Below, one piece after another: positions 49,394 to 63,948 of a stretch of 64,000 nucleotides of DNA. The DNA lies in assembly GCF_001949145.1 (NCBI RefSeq), contig NW_019091412.1, positions 1,283,623 through 1,347,622 of the forward strand. The letters are read 5' to 3'. A program made the position numbers and the translations under genes. The notes below the pieces were generated by a model. That model made no database searches, was not told the DNA's origin, and was given only the letters and a program-made list of their open reading frames with translations. Source of the DNA: Acanthaster planci (Eukaryota; Echinodermata; Asteroidea; Valvatida; Acanthasteridae). Numbering within the stretch: position 1 is the stretch's first letter; every line of letters begins with the position of its first letter.

Positions 49394-52300
49394 ATGGCTT
49401 CCAAAATTTGTGTTGTCTTGTGCTTTGCTTATTTCTGTGCCAGCTTTGCACAGGGTGAGTACATATATAAAGTACGTAGTTACTTTTTGACAGCAGATTG
49501 TAGGAAAAGAACCGACAAGGACTTACTTCATTGGCAGCACAGTTAGATATTGTTGTGTCCTAAACCAAACTTTTTGCAACGATTTGCAATCGTGTTCAAT
49601 ATACACGGACTTGTGTGTGCTGTTTTATCATGATCGTGTTCAATAATTAAACAAGTACACGGACTGGTATATGCTGTTCTATGATGGTCTGTTCAACCAT
49701 GGGTTGTAGCTCTATGGTTCAACATACACGGACTGGTGTATGCTGTTCTATGATGGTCTGTTCAATATACACGGACTGGTGTATGTTGTTTTATGATGGT
49801 CTGTTCAATATACACGGACTGGTGTATGCTGTTCTATGATGGTCTGTTCAATATACACGGACTGGTGTATGCTGTTCTATGATGGTCTGTTCAATATACA
49901 CGGACTGGTGTATGCTGTTCTATGATGGTCTGTTCAATATACACGGACTGGTGTCTGCTGTTCTATGATGGTCTGTTCAATATACACGGACTGGTGTCTG
50001 CTGTTCTATGATGGTCTGTTCAATATACACGGACCGGTGTATGTTGTTCTATGATGGTGTTGACACTTCTGCTGCATTTTATTGGTCTTTGCCTTCCAGA
50101 AGCATGTTTTATGTAAAATGTTCAGTTACGTTCTTGCAAGGATTACGTAGCGGCTTTCTGTCCCTATACACTGCTACAGAGTGTGAGCCCAATAGGCACT
50201 TTTGTCGTTGTGCATCCATTTAAATAATTATGGTGTACACGTGTTGTTTAGTGCTGTTTTGGGGCTACTCTCCCAGGTACATTGTTACCAGCTCTATAAA
50301 ATGACGCATGTCTAATCCATAATACCATGGGCCTACTTACTCCAACAAAATTGTACACACTAATCACGTGCCCTTTGTCGCACGTATCAATTTACATTTG
50401 TGTGACCTATGCGCAATGGTTGACAAATTTTAGAGCGTTTTTCAATTTTCCACGACCTTTGTTAACTAAGCTTTACAAAGATTGCCGTCATTCTATCGCT
50501 TTGACTTGTCTAGACGGTAAGGGCAAGTTCGACCAAGGACCACTAGTTAATTAGTGGTTATTCGTGACGTACCTAGCGCATGTGCAGTGAAGTTAAAGTG
50601 CGCCGGCGAACGACCCTAGTCAACCGTTATCATGTTAGGCCGAAGGGGAGAAACGGTAGCCGCAGGAAAGGCAAAATAGCAAAATTAAAAGTGGAAAATG
50701 TCATATACAAGTGAAATGCTGTTTTTTCCCCGGCATTTTTCTTATAACTGGTACTCTCTGCACTGTGCTATTAAAAATGGTTTCTGGCAACCAACGACGC
50801 AACCATCCTCGGAAGGCTGGTCGCGAATGGTTGACTAGAAAAGTCCGGTTATCGTCAACTAACGTGTGTTCGATTAAATGATAGTCGAACTGTGATTAAC
50901 TACAGTCCTTAATCGAATTGAACTTGCCGTAAGTTATTCTTTAGCGGATTCGGAAGAGAGGATACGCAGCCGCAATATGCGCTTCTTTTTTCTTATTTCG
51001 ATTTTCTGCTCTCAATCGCTTATTACACACATTGTACACAGAGATCTTGGGTTTCCGTTCCATTTTGGCGGCCATGTCTTCTTTTTGAAGTGCTGAGGGT
51101 CTATGCGGAGTTCATCTCTGATAATTTTGTGCACGTGTGTACACATCGTGAATGGTGTGCCTGTGTGAATTTGGCCGTATAGACTTGTATTGCATTTGGA
51201 TAGCAAAATTGGAAAATTGGCTTCCCGGTCCACTGCAAGTTGAATCTTTTCTGACAAATCTAAAGAGTAGTAGGTACCGGTATGTATCAATATAAACCAA
51301 TTTTGTCCGTCGATTCCCGTTCGACCTCTCATCAATCGGAAGAATTAATCACACTTTTTCTTCGATTGAACTTTCTTGGAAACGTGTCGCACATTCAGTC
51401 CTTCCCAATGATTTTGTGATTGACACTCTTTATGTGATTTTTTTCTCTTTTTGTTTTTCTGCTGAAGCTGGGGCGTATAACTGCCCAAATGTGTACGACG
51501 ACAATGGTTCCCTGCGTCAGGGTGGTTTCGATTGTCCACAGTACAGCTTGAGTGATTCTAGTGGCATTTACTGCTGTGACTCTGGAAAGACGAATCAGAA
51601 ATGTTGCGATTACAGTGCGTACTCTGGGTATGACTATTATTATCAACTGAGGTAAATACAAATTATTTTTATCTGAGGTATAACTCTCACGCCCCCTCAT
51701 AGACATTTGTAGAAGTGAAATCTCTTTGCAGTAAATAAACATGCACTTGTAATATCCAAATTCCTTTTGGCCAGACATTTCTGACAAATGAATGTGTGTT
51801 ACTAATATCATGGTGAGAGGAAGTATCATTTTACAAGCTGATGATTTTTTTTTAATTAGTGGACTGTTAATACTCATTGAAGCAAAATCAACTTCGCAAC
51901 TGCATCGCGCAAACCGCGAAGGTGCCCGTCGGTCAGCACCCTGTCATGACGCCAATAAGTTTACAGCGCCCGGTTGGATTGGCCTCCAGCTCCAAGTTTA
52001 GTTTTCCCTAGCATTTGTTTCAAACCACTTTGATTAATTCCGAGACCTTCACTCTTGACTTGACAGCGTTGGGGCTATCGTTGGTATAGCTATCGGTTCC
52101 TTGGTGTTCATTGCTGTAGTCATCGCTAGCATTGTTGCCTGCTGCGTTTGCTGTGTCAAAGCGGCTGCTAGTCCTACCCCTCAGCCAGTCACTATGCACA
52201 GTAAGTCCTATCATTTAGATTAGGGTAGGGCTCCAGACATACCTCTTATGGAAAATATTCCAAGGGATTCCGAATCCTTATGATTCAAATATCGGCCAAT

Positions 52301-52705
52301 AACAACGACAAAAGATAATATATTTATAAACTGTTTTAGTTCTTATATAAGCTCATTTTATTCGTTCATTTCTAAAACGCTACAGTGCTCTGCAACAATT
52401 TCTGCTCTTGATGAACATCTATCACTGTTTTCGAGCCTCATATATACGTCCTTGGTCTTCAACAAGCTACAGATTGATTGTCATAACGCTTTATTTCAGC
52501 TGTCGCCGTACCTCAGCAACCTGCTGGGGTAAGCATCCAACAACAAGCTCCACCTGCTTACTACTCTCCATCCGCTCAGTCCGTGCCGCAGTCTTATCCC
52601 GCCCAACAATTCCAACCAGCCCAACAATTCCAACCAGCCCAGCCACCGCCCATACCTGGGCAGAACCCAGCATTTGGAAAGGATTCGTATCCGTACAGTC
52701 AGTGA
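49394..52705 (+). CDS. Shisa-like single-pass membrane protein
   Basis: Exons 49394-49454, 51468-51651, 52067-52200 and 52500-52705 join in frame to 194 aa. Exon 1 encodes a signal peptide (M-A-S-K-I-C-V-V-L-C-F-A). Exon 2 carries the Cys-rich ectodomain: Y-N-C-P, G-F-D-C-P, Y-C-C-D and K-C-C-D-Y, the spacing typical of Shisa proteins. Exon 3 encodes one transmembrane helix (about aa 83-108, V-G-A-I-V-G-I-A-I-G) followed by a C-C-V-C-C juxtamembrane cluster. Exon 4 is a Pro/Gln/Tyr-rich tail with a doubled Q-F-Q-P-A-Q and an A-P-P-A-Y-Y segment. This layout matches Shisa-4/5 (Scotin)-type adaptors of the ER, endosome or plasma membrane. The exact subfamily is not decided. Confidence 0.82.
49593..50057. 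repeat. 43-bp minisatellite in intron 1 of the Shisa-like gene
   Basis: The unit T-G-T-T-C-A-A-T-A-T-A-C-A-C-G-G-A-C-T-G followed by G-T-G-T-A-T-G-C-T-G-T-T-C-T-A-T-G-A-T-G-G-T-C is repeated about nine to ten times. The downstream copies are nearly identical; the first two or three are diverged or carry insertions near 49636 and 49690-49720. This suggests expansion from the 3' side. Confidence 0.93.
50523..50935. repeat. Possible foldback/MITE-like element
   Basis: Approximate inverted ends: GGCAAGTTC...AAGGAC..TAGTTAAT near 50522-50555 and its imperfect reverse complement near 50895-50935. A sub-terminal pair around CTAGTCAACC (50616-50625) and GGTTGACTAG (50829-50838) is also inverted. It lies in intron 1 of the Shisa-like gene. 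Similarity is partial and read by eye. Confidence 0.35.
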
Positions 52706-54776
52706 AATATGCAAGAAGTGTATCAAGACTTTGGAACAGAGCGGAGGTTCTGCCTGGAAATAAAATAGCACTCATCAACAAAGAGAGGCTAGTGTGTAAA
52801 TTACATTCTCGAGCGTAATTCTTTGGGGAATCCAGTCTGGATAAATTAATGCTTATGAAAATAGAGGTTTGCAATCAAGCATGGAACATTTCATATGTAG
52901 TACTCACAAAATTCCCCTAAGTATTGCTTTGGTTTCACCTTGTATCTTTGGGCTAATATTTACATCAGCTTGGCTGCTTTTTAGTCCTGTGTGGAAATAA
53001 ATATTAGTTGCAATGCTATCATTATATCGGTTATAATTTACAGCAAAGCTTGTCCGAATGAGAAATTCGTGTATTGTTATTTTTGTGTACAGTTGAGTAT
53101 GGTCGTGAATTTTTAACTAAAACAGCACAGCACTATTTGAAGTTGGATTAATTATGAAATAACTAATAACGCATTTGCGAATTAAAAGCTCCTGAAAAAT
53201 GCTTAATATTCATCTGATTTTAGTAGTATGAATATAGAATTTCGTAGCTTTTGAAGTGCAAATGATTGTTTCAGAAATAGTGATGTATAAAAACGTGATA
53301 ATGAAATATTTAAACATTGTTACAAACACAAAAAAGATTAGGAAAACATCGTTCTCATTGGTTTTTTTTCTGTCAGGTATGTCAGTTACATGAAACTACA
53401 CTGAAACTTTTCTTTCTGAAATAAGAAATTTTTTTACAGCTTTTGATTGGCGAAAATCGTAAATAAGGTGAAACTTATTAAAGACTCTTTTTTTGAAGGA
53501 AAAAGGTGTATTATGTTAACTTGTTGTTTTTAGTTACCGTGCAAATATATTTTAAAACAGCGAGATATGCCTTACTTTGTACTTTGGTTTTCTCAACTCA
53601 GAGGGAGTTATTATATTAAAGACAGGGCGGGTGCTGAGGGCGGAAAATACGCTCAAACAAGGAAAAGATGACTAATATGGGGAAAAAGTATTTAAAAGTT
53701 TCAAGTGAGTGCATATACCCACTCACAGTTTAGAGTGACAACGCCGCCAACGTCCCGAAGCAATCTCACCACTTGGTGGCGCCATTGCATTCCTGAAAAT
53801 CTGACGGCGCCGGCGCGGCCGGCATCTGGTAGTCTTGGCGCCTGCATTTTTGGTAAGCCTAGCTGTTTCTGCCCATGTTCTGCCACAACAGTATGTTTGA
53901 GGTTTTCCTGTCATGTTTCATCAAAGCTTCGAGTAAATAATCGGGTAGGTCCAGAGTAAAGGAAGTTAAAATGATGTGATATCTTTGAAAAAGACAAAAA
54001 AAATGAAAGACAGAAAATTTGAAATAGGCTTAGCAGATGACGACGTGCATGATGCTGTGTGAACAGGTGACTGAAGGCTGCTTCTAGAACTCGAAGTCAC
54101 AAACCCTGTGATACTCCCTGTGCCTTCGAGGCAAGGTTTACTTGGCGTCATAACGCTATGGGGTTTTGGAATCGAATTTTTGTGGTGAAATGGTTTGCAG
54201 CTGTAAAAAAGCTAGGTCTATTGAACCAAATTTTTCCCTGTTGTCAGCAAATCTGCTTGATAGGCCAACCTTAGTGCCTGCCAAGAAGGGGATAATACTA
54301 GTTTCAGAGCATGAGACGGAAAATGTAACCAGAATCTAAGTTATTTACATCACCATGACAGGCACGAGTGTCGCACTTTGTCATGAATGTGCAAGAGGCT
54401 AACCTGACATATTTCTCTGTTCGTATTCCAGCATTTGGTCAGCTTTATGTTTCACAGTGCCGTTATTAAATCGACAACTTCATTAGCTACATAGCCTGCA
54501 TTGGCCAGAAAAACATTTACCACATCAAACCATCAAAAGGAGCATGACGCTACTCTTGACCTGACAACAAGCCAAGTTATTTCTGGAATTACCCATTTGC
54601 TAACATTACTAAAACCTAACGAGCATGTACAGGTTAGTCAAAGAAAACGACAACTAGCAAGTTGTGGACCAGATTATATCCGGAAAACTGCAGCTGTGTA
54701 CACGTAGGAATGTTAATTTGACTTCATTCTGAAGAGTAGATGCCCAGTTGTTTTTAGAAATTTTGATCCTACCATC
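52706..54776. other. 3' flank of the Shisa-like gene and upstream region of BBIP1
   Basis: An AATAAA-type signal near 52998 fits the Shisa-like 3' end. A CpG-rich patch at about 53740-53860 may be a promoter. An acceptor at 54750-54751 just before the BBIP1 ATG suggests a non-coding 5' exon further upstream. No coding exon seen. Confidence 0.4.
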
Positions 54777-54995
54777 ATGCCAGAAGGTAAAGGAGCATTG
54801 CGGGAAGTTTTGCCTAAGCAGGGACTAGTGTATCAGGAGGAGCAACCCACTGTTGTCCTCTGTAAGCCCAAGCTGTTGCCTCTCAAGTCTGTTACTTTGG
54901 AGAAGCTGGAGAAGATGCAGAAAGAGGCAGAAGAGAAAGTGAAGGAGCAGGAAGCGGCAGCTCAGGAAGAAGGGATTGCAGATGATCGACAGTGA
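54777..54995 (+). CDS. BBIP1: BBSome-interacting protein 1 (BBIP1/BBIP10)
   Basis: Single coding exon of 72 aa. Diagnostic conserved segments are [10 protein letters not shown] near the N-terminus and [21 protein letters not shown], nearly identical to vertebrate BBIP1. A charged Glu/Lys/Gln helical tail follows. BBIP1 is the smallest BBSome subunit (BBS18), which carries membrane proteins in and out of cilia and affects tubulin acetylation. The start is the first ATG in frame and lies 26 nt after a good splice acceptor, so the upstream exon is probably 5' UTR. The gene converges with MORN4. Confidence 0.92.
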   Translation: MPEGKGALREVLPKQGLVYQEEQPTVVLCKPKLLPLKSVTLEKLEKMQKEAEEKVKEQEAAAQEEGIADDRQ

Positions 54996-56300
54996 TGAAG
55001 ATGAATAGAGTAGGGATGAAGTGTAGTATTCAGATTCATGCACTGGCTAGAGAACAGACGTCCTTGATGAGTGTCAAAGACCACCAGCAGCAACATCTGT
55101 CATAAGCCTTGTATACTGTAGTTATGTCAGAACTTCCTTTGTTTCCGACTTTTCAGTTGTTTGGATGCCACATAAAAGTTCAGCTCTACTATACATGTAT
55201 ATACATTCTCTAGTCCCCAGAACTTTTGTTTGTTTGTACCAAACAAAATAAGTACATGTACATTTACGTATTGTAAGTAGGCTCCAACTGCTTTGGCTGA
55301 ATGATACGTGTAGTGTGCATTTGTTTTTTAAATTGAAGAAAAAATATACTTCCTGAAGTTTTTTAGTCCTTTGGCATCAGACAATATTGTGAATATTGTT
55401 GTATATACATGTACATGTAATTGGTTAACACTGATGGTAAATCATTTGCTATGTGTTCAGTTTAATTGTACTGTCTTTGTATGAGTTTGAAACAAAAAGA
55501 TGAAAACTACGACATGGTTTCATGTACGTGTCATTTATTTACCCATACCATTTAGCGATTTAAGAAAAAAAAGTGCTCATGTAGATTCTATGCAGCAACA
55601 TGTTCTTTGAAGTGAAGACGCATGATCGGACTGTATCAGTCATTTGAAAATTACCTTGAAAAGCCTTGTATGCCCAATCTCATTTGGTCAATAAAATAAA
55701 AGTCCAGCATTTCTGAGTTTCAAAATAATTTTCAATGAAATAAAGCATTCTCATTTCTCGTTTTAACATTACAGAAGTATCTGGTGATTTTATTTTGACT
55801 GTGTGCAATTTATTGCTAGTGGTAATAATGGCATTCATGAGTGTGCCAAAGTCCAATGCAAAAGTCAATGACACATTCTGAGTCCAAGTAATAGGACATA
55901 AATCAACCAACACCAACGACGTTAAGTCAACCATATCTTGAATTTCTGTGGAAAGAGATTTGAACATGTGATTAAGACACCAGAGCCGAGTCAAAAATAT
56001 GTTCTATTTGCAATTAAGCAGCAGTCTGGATAAATTTTACAAATACATGTAACTAATGATTTACAGGTACAAAAATATACAGAAAATTTCCCAGCAATGA
56101 AAAACTTAAGAAATAAACACCAATCTACAGTACGTAGTATATAACGTGAAAGGCATCAGGCCCAATATAAACTAATGGCCAGGCTCAGTTTATTGTTACA
56201 TCTCCAACTATTATGACATCTGACCAAGTATTTTATAATGTTGACTGTAGTTTGTACATTCAAGAAATGTGAGTGTAAAATAAATTGTCATGAAAATGTT
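54996..56300. other. Convergent 3' region of BBIP1 and MORN4
   Basis: Plus-strand AATAAA signals at 55690 and 55738 fit BBIP1. A minus-strand signal (plus TTTATT near 56189) fits MORN4. No coding sequence seen. Confidence 0.5.
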
Positions 56301-58151
<1,851 letters not shown>

Positions 58152-59704
58152 TTCTTGCTGATAGTGTAGGAAAATGCTGGAAAGAGAAATAGCAGGCAGG
58201 TGGATTTTAATCTGAATCAGTGTGGAAATCTCAGAAAAACACCTGAAAAATAATGCAAACTGATGATGGTAACTGTTCCGTACCTTGGTGGAACCTTTCT
58301 TCACTTCAGTCTGCCAGTGCCAGTTGGAATATGTACCGCCTTGACCAGAGAAATTCTGATTAATTTACAAACAATTCAGCTATATACGGAAGAGGCTGTC
58401 GTCACAATTTAAAAAGGTGCTCGTATTTTATCAGGATGTGTGAACGTCCCACACCCATAAGGTTACATGCTTTGGATGCTTTAGAGCACAGACTGAAAAC
58501 CAGTCCTTCACCATACACAAAGCGCTTTTACACTTCCGGGCACCAGACTAAACTTCTCTGATTCGGTGGATACGACGGCCGATAAACAACGGCATTACGA
58601 TCATTGTTCATTTCTGGTACGTTGACAGTTTATAAATTTAAAACAATGATTACAAGACCTTTTTGGTAAATTACTCAGTGAAATCCTCAATAAGAACTCA
58701 AATTTAAGATATAAACAGGCTGTCCTGATATGCATCATCGCGTACGACGTAATATGTGAGCGTCGAGCGTACATCTGCATCATCTGTAAGGTTGTGTCAA
58801 GTCCTCCGTAATTCCTCAAAGGTTGTCGTCATTGCGTACGTCAATGTAAATAACTTGATTGTCTGCTGCATTTTTCATGAAAAAAAGGATAAATCAACAG
58901 TATTTCAGGTAAGAAATTATTATATCCTCTATTTTATTGATAAACTGTCGTTTTAGAATCATGTAGAGTCTCGTTTTCAGCGTTTCAAATAGGAAGAAAA
59001 TACGCCATGCATGCCATGCGGCATGCGTGATTCATAAACCAGGGCTCTATCTGCTCTGATGATGGTCGTTGAAGTAGGATTGAAGTACTAGTATGACTCA
59101 GACTCTGACCTGTCATTTTTGCCTGATGATGATTGCTGCTGTTAAGTTAAAGTAAACAAGTGTAGAGGGCGCTGTTGAACTTGACTTAATGATAACATTA
59201 CTTTTATTTGTAAGACCATGTCTGGCTCCAAGGTGAGCCTTAATTTTGAAAATGTAAATTAGGCCTACTTTTCTTGATCTGTACAGCCTACAGATAGTGC
59301 ATGACCATCCTAATTTTGCCATAATAAGGGACCTGGCGACTAAACGGTCATGCACATTAGTCACCCAATGTGGCGCGTCTCTTGATAATGCACTTGTCAC
59401 AACCTGGACAAAATTCATGGACCAGACTGTACATACCCATCATATCCATGGCATTTGAGCAAAGCAAGACTACAAGTACCCCAAAACTGTGGGTTTCGTC
59501 ATTTTATTGTGTAGAAAATCTTTGGTTTGAAGCAGAGCTACATGTAATGACTAAAAGTTTTGAATAACAGACAGAAATGATTTCGTACGGTGAAGAACAT
59601 CACATGCCAAATTTTCTCCAGTTGTTTTTTTTTTACCTCGGTTGAATAGTTGAAACTTACTTCAAGTTGGCAGTGGGGCAGGGCAGCAGGCCCGGGCAGC
59701 TGAC
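58152..59704. other. Divergent region between MORN4 and the MS4A-like gene
   Basis: Likely contains 5' UTR exons of both genes. A good donor (GT at 58909-58910, after T-T-T-C-A-G) could end a non-coding first exon of the MS4A-like gene, and a run of T followed by AG-containing sequence precedes its ATG. Nothing coding is supported. Confidence 0.4.
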
Positions 59705-61766
59705 ATGGAGCATCAGGCCCACGCTGCCATGTTGAACCCAAACTCCAACAGTAGCTTGCCAAACGAGCCTTCACCAGTCCATCAACCCAACACAGGCGTA
59801 TCTAGTGTGACTTCTTCCCAAGGAGCACCTTGCCCTGCTGGTCCCCCGATGGTGTCCCAGCAGTACATGGTTATGATCCAGAATGCGACAGGTGTCACAC
59901 CAGATTTCAACGTTCGTGGAGCCTACATGACTGCTCATCTTCAGATTATCTGTGGAGCTTTGTCTGTCATTCTTGGGATCATTGCAATATTGATTGAGTC
60001 AGAGGATGCTTACATCGGTGCTCCCATTTGGACCGGAATATTTGTAAGTTGAAGGAGCTAGTTGCTTGTACTTTTAGAAAGTTTGGTTTTGCTAAGTTTA
60101 AGTGTAACCCAGTTTCTTGCTCTTACCTTTTAATTATTTGGCTTGCACAGCTTTAAATGGTTGCCTATAATCCAAGCGTTAAGTTTGCAGTCATTATAAA
60201 ATGGATCCATGTTTTTTAACTTTTAGTTCTTTATGTCTGCTGGGTTGACTGGAGAGTTTGCTGCTAAGAAAAGACACAACTGTTTGGTAAGGGAAATGTC
60301 AGGATGTACAAAATCATAAACAAAGTATTCTGTTAGCACATACAGTTGTCTTTAAAATTGTAAAGTTACATGTAGGCACTTGTTCTCTGAGTTGTATCAT
60401 TTTAAATGTTTCTTGAAATAAACTAAGTGGGCTTAGTCTGAATGAGAATTAATACTAGGCCTGACTCTTGGTGTGTGGTGTTCATTTTGTAGAAAAAGTA
60501 AATCGAATCAGAACTTTGAAAATTCTGAAGAATCAAACCAGCATCATTCATAAACCTAACTGTTACTTTTGTTGTTTGTTTTCGTTATTGATTAGATCAC
60601 TGGCTACCTGGTTTTGTCAGTCTTGTCTTCTGTGGCAGCTTTCCAGCTCTTGTCACTGATGGCCTCCTTCACAGCTTGGGAATTTGGCACGTTCTATTCC
60701 TCCCGTATTGTAAGTGCTACATCAGATATGCCAGATTCTGATTGCAGTCAGTATAATTTGCCCCAGCTGATGTCTGATATGCACCTTTTCCTTGTGTTTA
60801 TACCCCCAGAGGGCTCGGGTTGCTGTAGATGCTCTGACAGCTGTTGTTGCTCTTCTTGAACTTGGAATTTCCATTGTAGCAGCCGTCATTTCATGTCGTG
60901 GAACATGTTGCCAAACAGCCTCTGGCCCATCCATGACGGTAAGTCGTAGGAAGTAGATAGTACATTACTGTTACCAGGATGCTAGCTTTTTTTTTACTTG
61001 CTGGATTTGCAAAAGGTTGACAACTAATTTCGTGGAGGTTTTTACAACTGTAAATGACAGCTTTTACTGTCTGTTGTGTTCATCCTCAGGTTCAGTATAT
61101 GCCTGCTGTGCCAAATGGGGGGACAAATATTTTGCAGAATGAGCAAGGTAAGCTACATTGATGTCATCTGTTCCAGATTCCACCAATTCACTTTACACTA
61201 ACCATCCTCTGCTTAAGAGGTGTTGACTTCAATCTTCTCATTTTATCAAAGACCTCTTACTCGCCAACTTTGATTAGGCCTAGATCTGATCAAATCTCTC
61301 CCTAGTTAGAATTACCCTATCCCAACATGGTGCTATTTAGGGATTCAAAACTTCACCTACATGTACTCCATTTCCTCAATGTTCCACCGTCCATCACCCA
61401 ATTCCTTTCCTGAACAAGAATTGAAGTGTCTGTAGACTCCCTCCCTGTGCATTGAAACTAATTTTAGAACCAGGGTTTATGATAGGGATAGATTAAAGAT
61501 CCTCATTCCTTTTTTTGCTTCCTTTGATTTGTGTAGGGGGCTTTGTGCAGGGTCAGCCCATCCAAGTAACAACCTGTAGCCCAGGGCAGGTGGCCTGTCA
61601 GTTACAAGCCTGCCCTGTGCCTCAACCTTCACCCCCACCTAGGCCTCATGCCCAGCAACATGAAGCTTACCCTTCTCTGTATCCAAGTATGGAGGATAGT
61701 GGCAACCAGTTGGAGGATACAGAAAACGATCATGTCACAGGCATGGAGAAAGTTCCTCTTGTGTGA
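59705..61766 (+). CDS. MS4A (CD20-like) family four-helix membrane protein
   Basis: Six exons: 59705-60043, 60227-60286, 60596-60709, 60810-60938, 61090-61147 and 61537-61766, all in frame, giving about 309 aa. The N-terminus is Asn/Ser/Pro-rich and cytosolic in type. Four hydrophobic helices follow: L-Q-I-I-C-G-A-L-S-V-I-L-G (about aa 79-97); I-G-A-P-I-W-T-G-I-F-F-F-M-S-A-G-L (104-125); G-Y-L-V-L-S-V-L-S-S-V (134-156); A-L-T-A-V-V-A-L-L-E-L-G-I-S-I-V (175-200). The G-A/P-I-W-x-G-I-F-F-x-x-S-G-x-L run into a K-K-x-x-x-C-L segment is typical of MS4A proteins. One exon per helix also fits. The C-terminal tail is Pro/Gln-rich with Y-P-S-L-Y-P-S-M. MS4A proteins form oligomers that modulate ion flux and receptor signalling. 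TMEM176-type proteins are the main alternative. Confidence 0.82.
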
Positions 61767-63895
61767 GAAGATAGGACAAAAATGGATTGATGCTGTCCGG
61801 GAGAGGACAGATAGTTGTCAAGAAAGATCATTTGAAGATCCTTAAATCTCTCTCAGAAAGGTTAGCTTCAGAACCACTGCGTATGAAGATATTTTACCCA
61901 GTTCTATAATCATTGTCCACCTGAAAAGCCCTATGGTCACTAGTTTATGTAAGTTCTGCATTACAAAAAAAAATGAAAAGGTATACAAGTACAGTTTTAT
62001 TTTTTAATGTTAAGGGGTGGTTGCAGTTTGAATGAGTAGGTAAACATTGCTATAAACTGTAAACTGCAGTGCCAGTTATCTTTCTGAATGTCAGTGCCAG
62101 TAAGTCGATTTGGACTTGAGGACAGCCTTAGATGCCTCGGGCCAATTTTAAGAGGCCCAAAACACCCGCTTTTAATCATGAGGAAATAGTATATGATAAC
62201 ATCTTGTATCAAATGCCTACTTTTGGAAAAATCATACAAGAAATCAAGAAAGTGATTCTGCTTTATAAGATTACGACTTCATGCTATTTTAGTGCAATGT
62301 GAAACCCAGTCTTGCCATGTTACATGTAGGTGTCAAAAAGTATGATTGTTAGGAGACATGTATTTTGTGTTGATATTACAAGGATATTGTCTACGCTTTC
62401 TTGTGTTTTCATTCTTAGCTGCCTCTATGTGTTACTCACTTTGTGGCAAATTTTCACTTGTACATGTATATGTATTGAAAAATGTAAGTTCATAAAAAGC
62501 TGTTCAATTTTCTATTTAAGTTGGACACTTGCAAGTTGTATGAACTTGATTTCAGATAAATTTGGGTTTTGGTAAGTTGCATTTAACAGTATTTTCATGT
62601 CAAATTTCAGAAATGGTGTGACTTAAAATTAAGTTCTCTGCACCAGAGACAATTCAGACATTTTAGCATCCCAACTAGTAATTTAATATTGACCTTTTTG
62701 CTGCCGATTTGCACATGCCATAAATTGGAAAGTATCAACTTTGGAAGGTCTGTCCATGCTGGTAAAACGTCATTATTGTGCTACCTTTTGTAACTCCATT
62801 CATGAAGAACAAACTGTAATTGTCACTAGAGATAAAGATTACAATGTATAAACAAGAAGTAACAAACTATCAATGAGATCCTCTTTTACATGTAGAAGTC
62901 ATTGTTTAATGTCAATACTTTACAATGTGTTTGCATGCTTTTTTAGTAGTGCATTCCCTTCACATTTTACTATTTTTTTTAACAAGTAACTTCTCTACTT
63001 AAGTGATTCAGAGACGGATTCTTACATGCTGAAATTCCATAAGGGAAACATGCAGGAGAGTTAATGGTTAAAAAACTAAGAATTTTACCTAAGTACATTT
63101 TTATGTTCTACTTTCTATTTTGTGCTTTCACATATTTAACCAAATTTCAAAACAAAGTGTTGAACAAGTACTACATTCATGTATATACTACAGGGTATTC
63201 ATGAGGCTGGAAGTCTTTGCTTTTTATTAGAATAAAACGTGATTGATTGATTGATTGATGCATGTAACATCTTGTATATTCTTATGTTATAACTTGTATT
63301 CATGTGGAGGATAAACACATGTACCTTGCAGGGGTGTTGTACTTATTCAGCTTTTATTAAAGAGTCTTGAATTTGTGTCTTTATTAGTACTGTCAATGGG
63401 GTTCTAGTGCAGTTCATGTGATGAATTTATCATTGTCAAGGTGCAATTTATTTTGATGATATACACCATGTACACTATAATTGTGTGTGCTGATTTTGTC
63501 AAGCACATATTGGTTTTATATGATGTAAACAGCTAGCCACGCTTTTGTTCAGAAATGGAAGCTCTTATCAGTGTTCCTGCTTAATGGCCAATTGATACCT
63601 ATGGTTTATATTATATGTATAGCCAAAGGTTCGAAATTATGTTGGAAATTCCAAGGCAATAGTCATGGTTGGACATTCCATAAAGAGTGGTTAAATAAAA
63701 TGGCCACTATTAGTTCTTCTAATGGTTGCCAAAGGAGTCTCCCTTGTCACTTCACAGCTTTGCCAAATGTGTTTAACACATTACATGTATACCCATGGTT
63801 GGCATACATGTACATATATGTACATGTTAAATGTATTCTGTTGTTAGCTCAAACACTTGCCAAATAAAACAAAAGTTGGAAACACCTTTTTGTCC
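61767..63895 (+). other. 3' UTR and downstream flank of the MS4A-like gene
   Basis: AT-rich sequence without coding exons. AATAAA-type signals occur near 63231 (followed by a short GATT repeat at about 63240-63257) and 63862. Confidence 0.5.
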
Positions 63896-63948
63896 GTTCC
63901 CTTTTTTGCTTGTTTGTTCCCTTTTTTGCTTGTTTGTTCCCTTTTTTC
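63896..63948. repeat. 20-bp tandem repeat, nearly three copies
   Basis: The unit GTTCCCTTTTTTGCTTGTTT begins at 63896, 63916 and 63936. The last copy is incomplete. Confidence 0.9.

Noticed and set aside
49593-50057. CRISPR-like array
   Set aside because: Direct tandem repeats without unique spacers in a eukaryotic intron; a minisatellite.
52491-52874. Minus-strand ORF over the last Shisa exon
   Set aside because: Antisense to the Pro/Gln-rich tail; no own features.
53701-53959. Short ORFs on both strands in a CpG-rich patch
   Set aside because: Compositional effect of GC-rich DNA; a promoter is the simpler reading.
63571-63867. 98-aa plus-strand ORF
   Set aside because: No domain, no splice context, within the AT-rich 3' flank of the MS4A-like gene.
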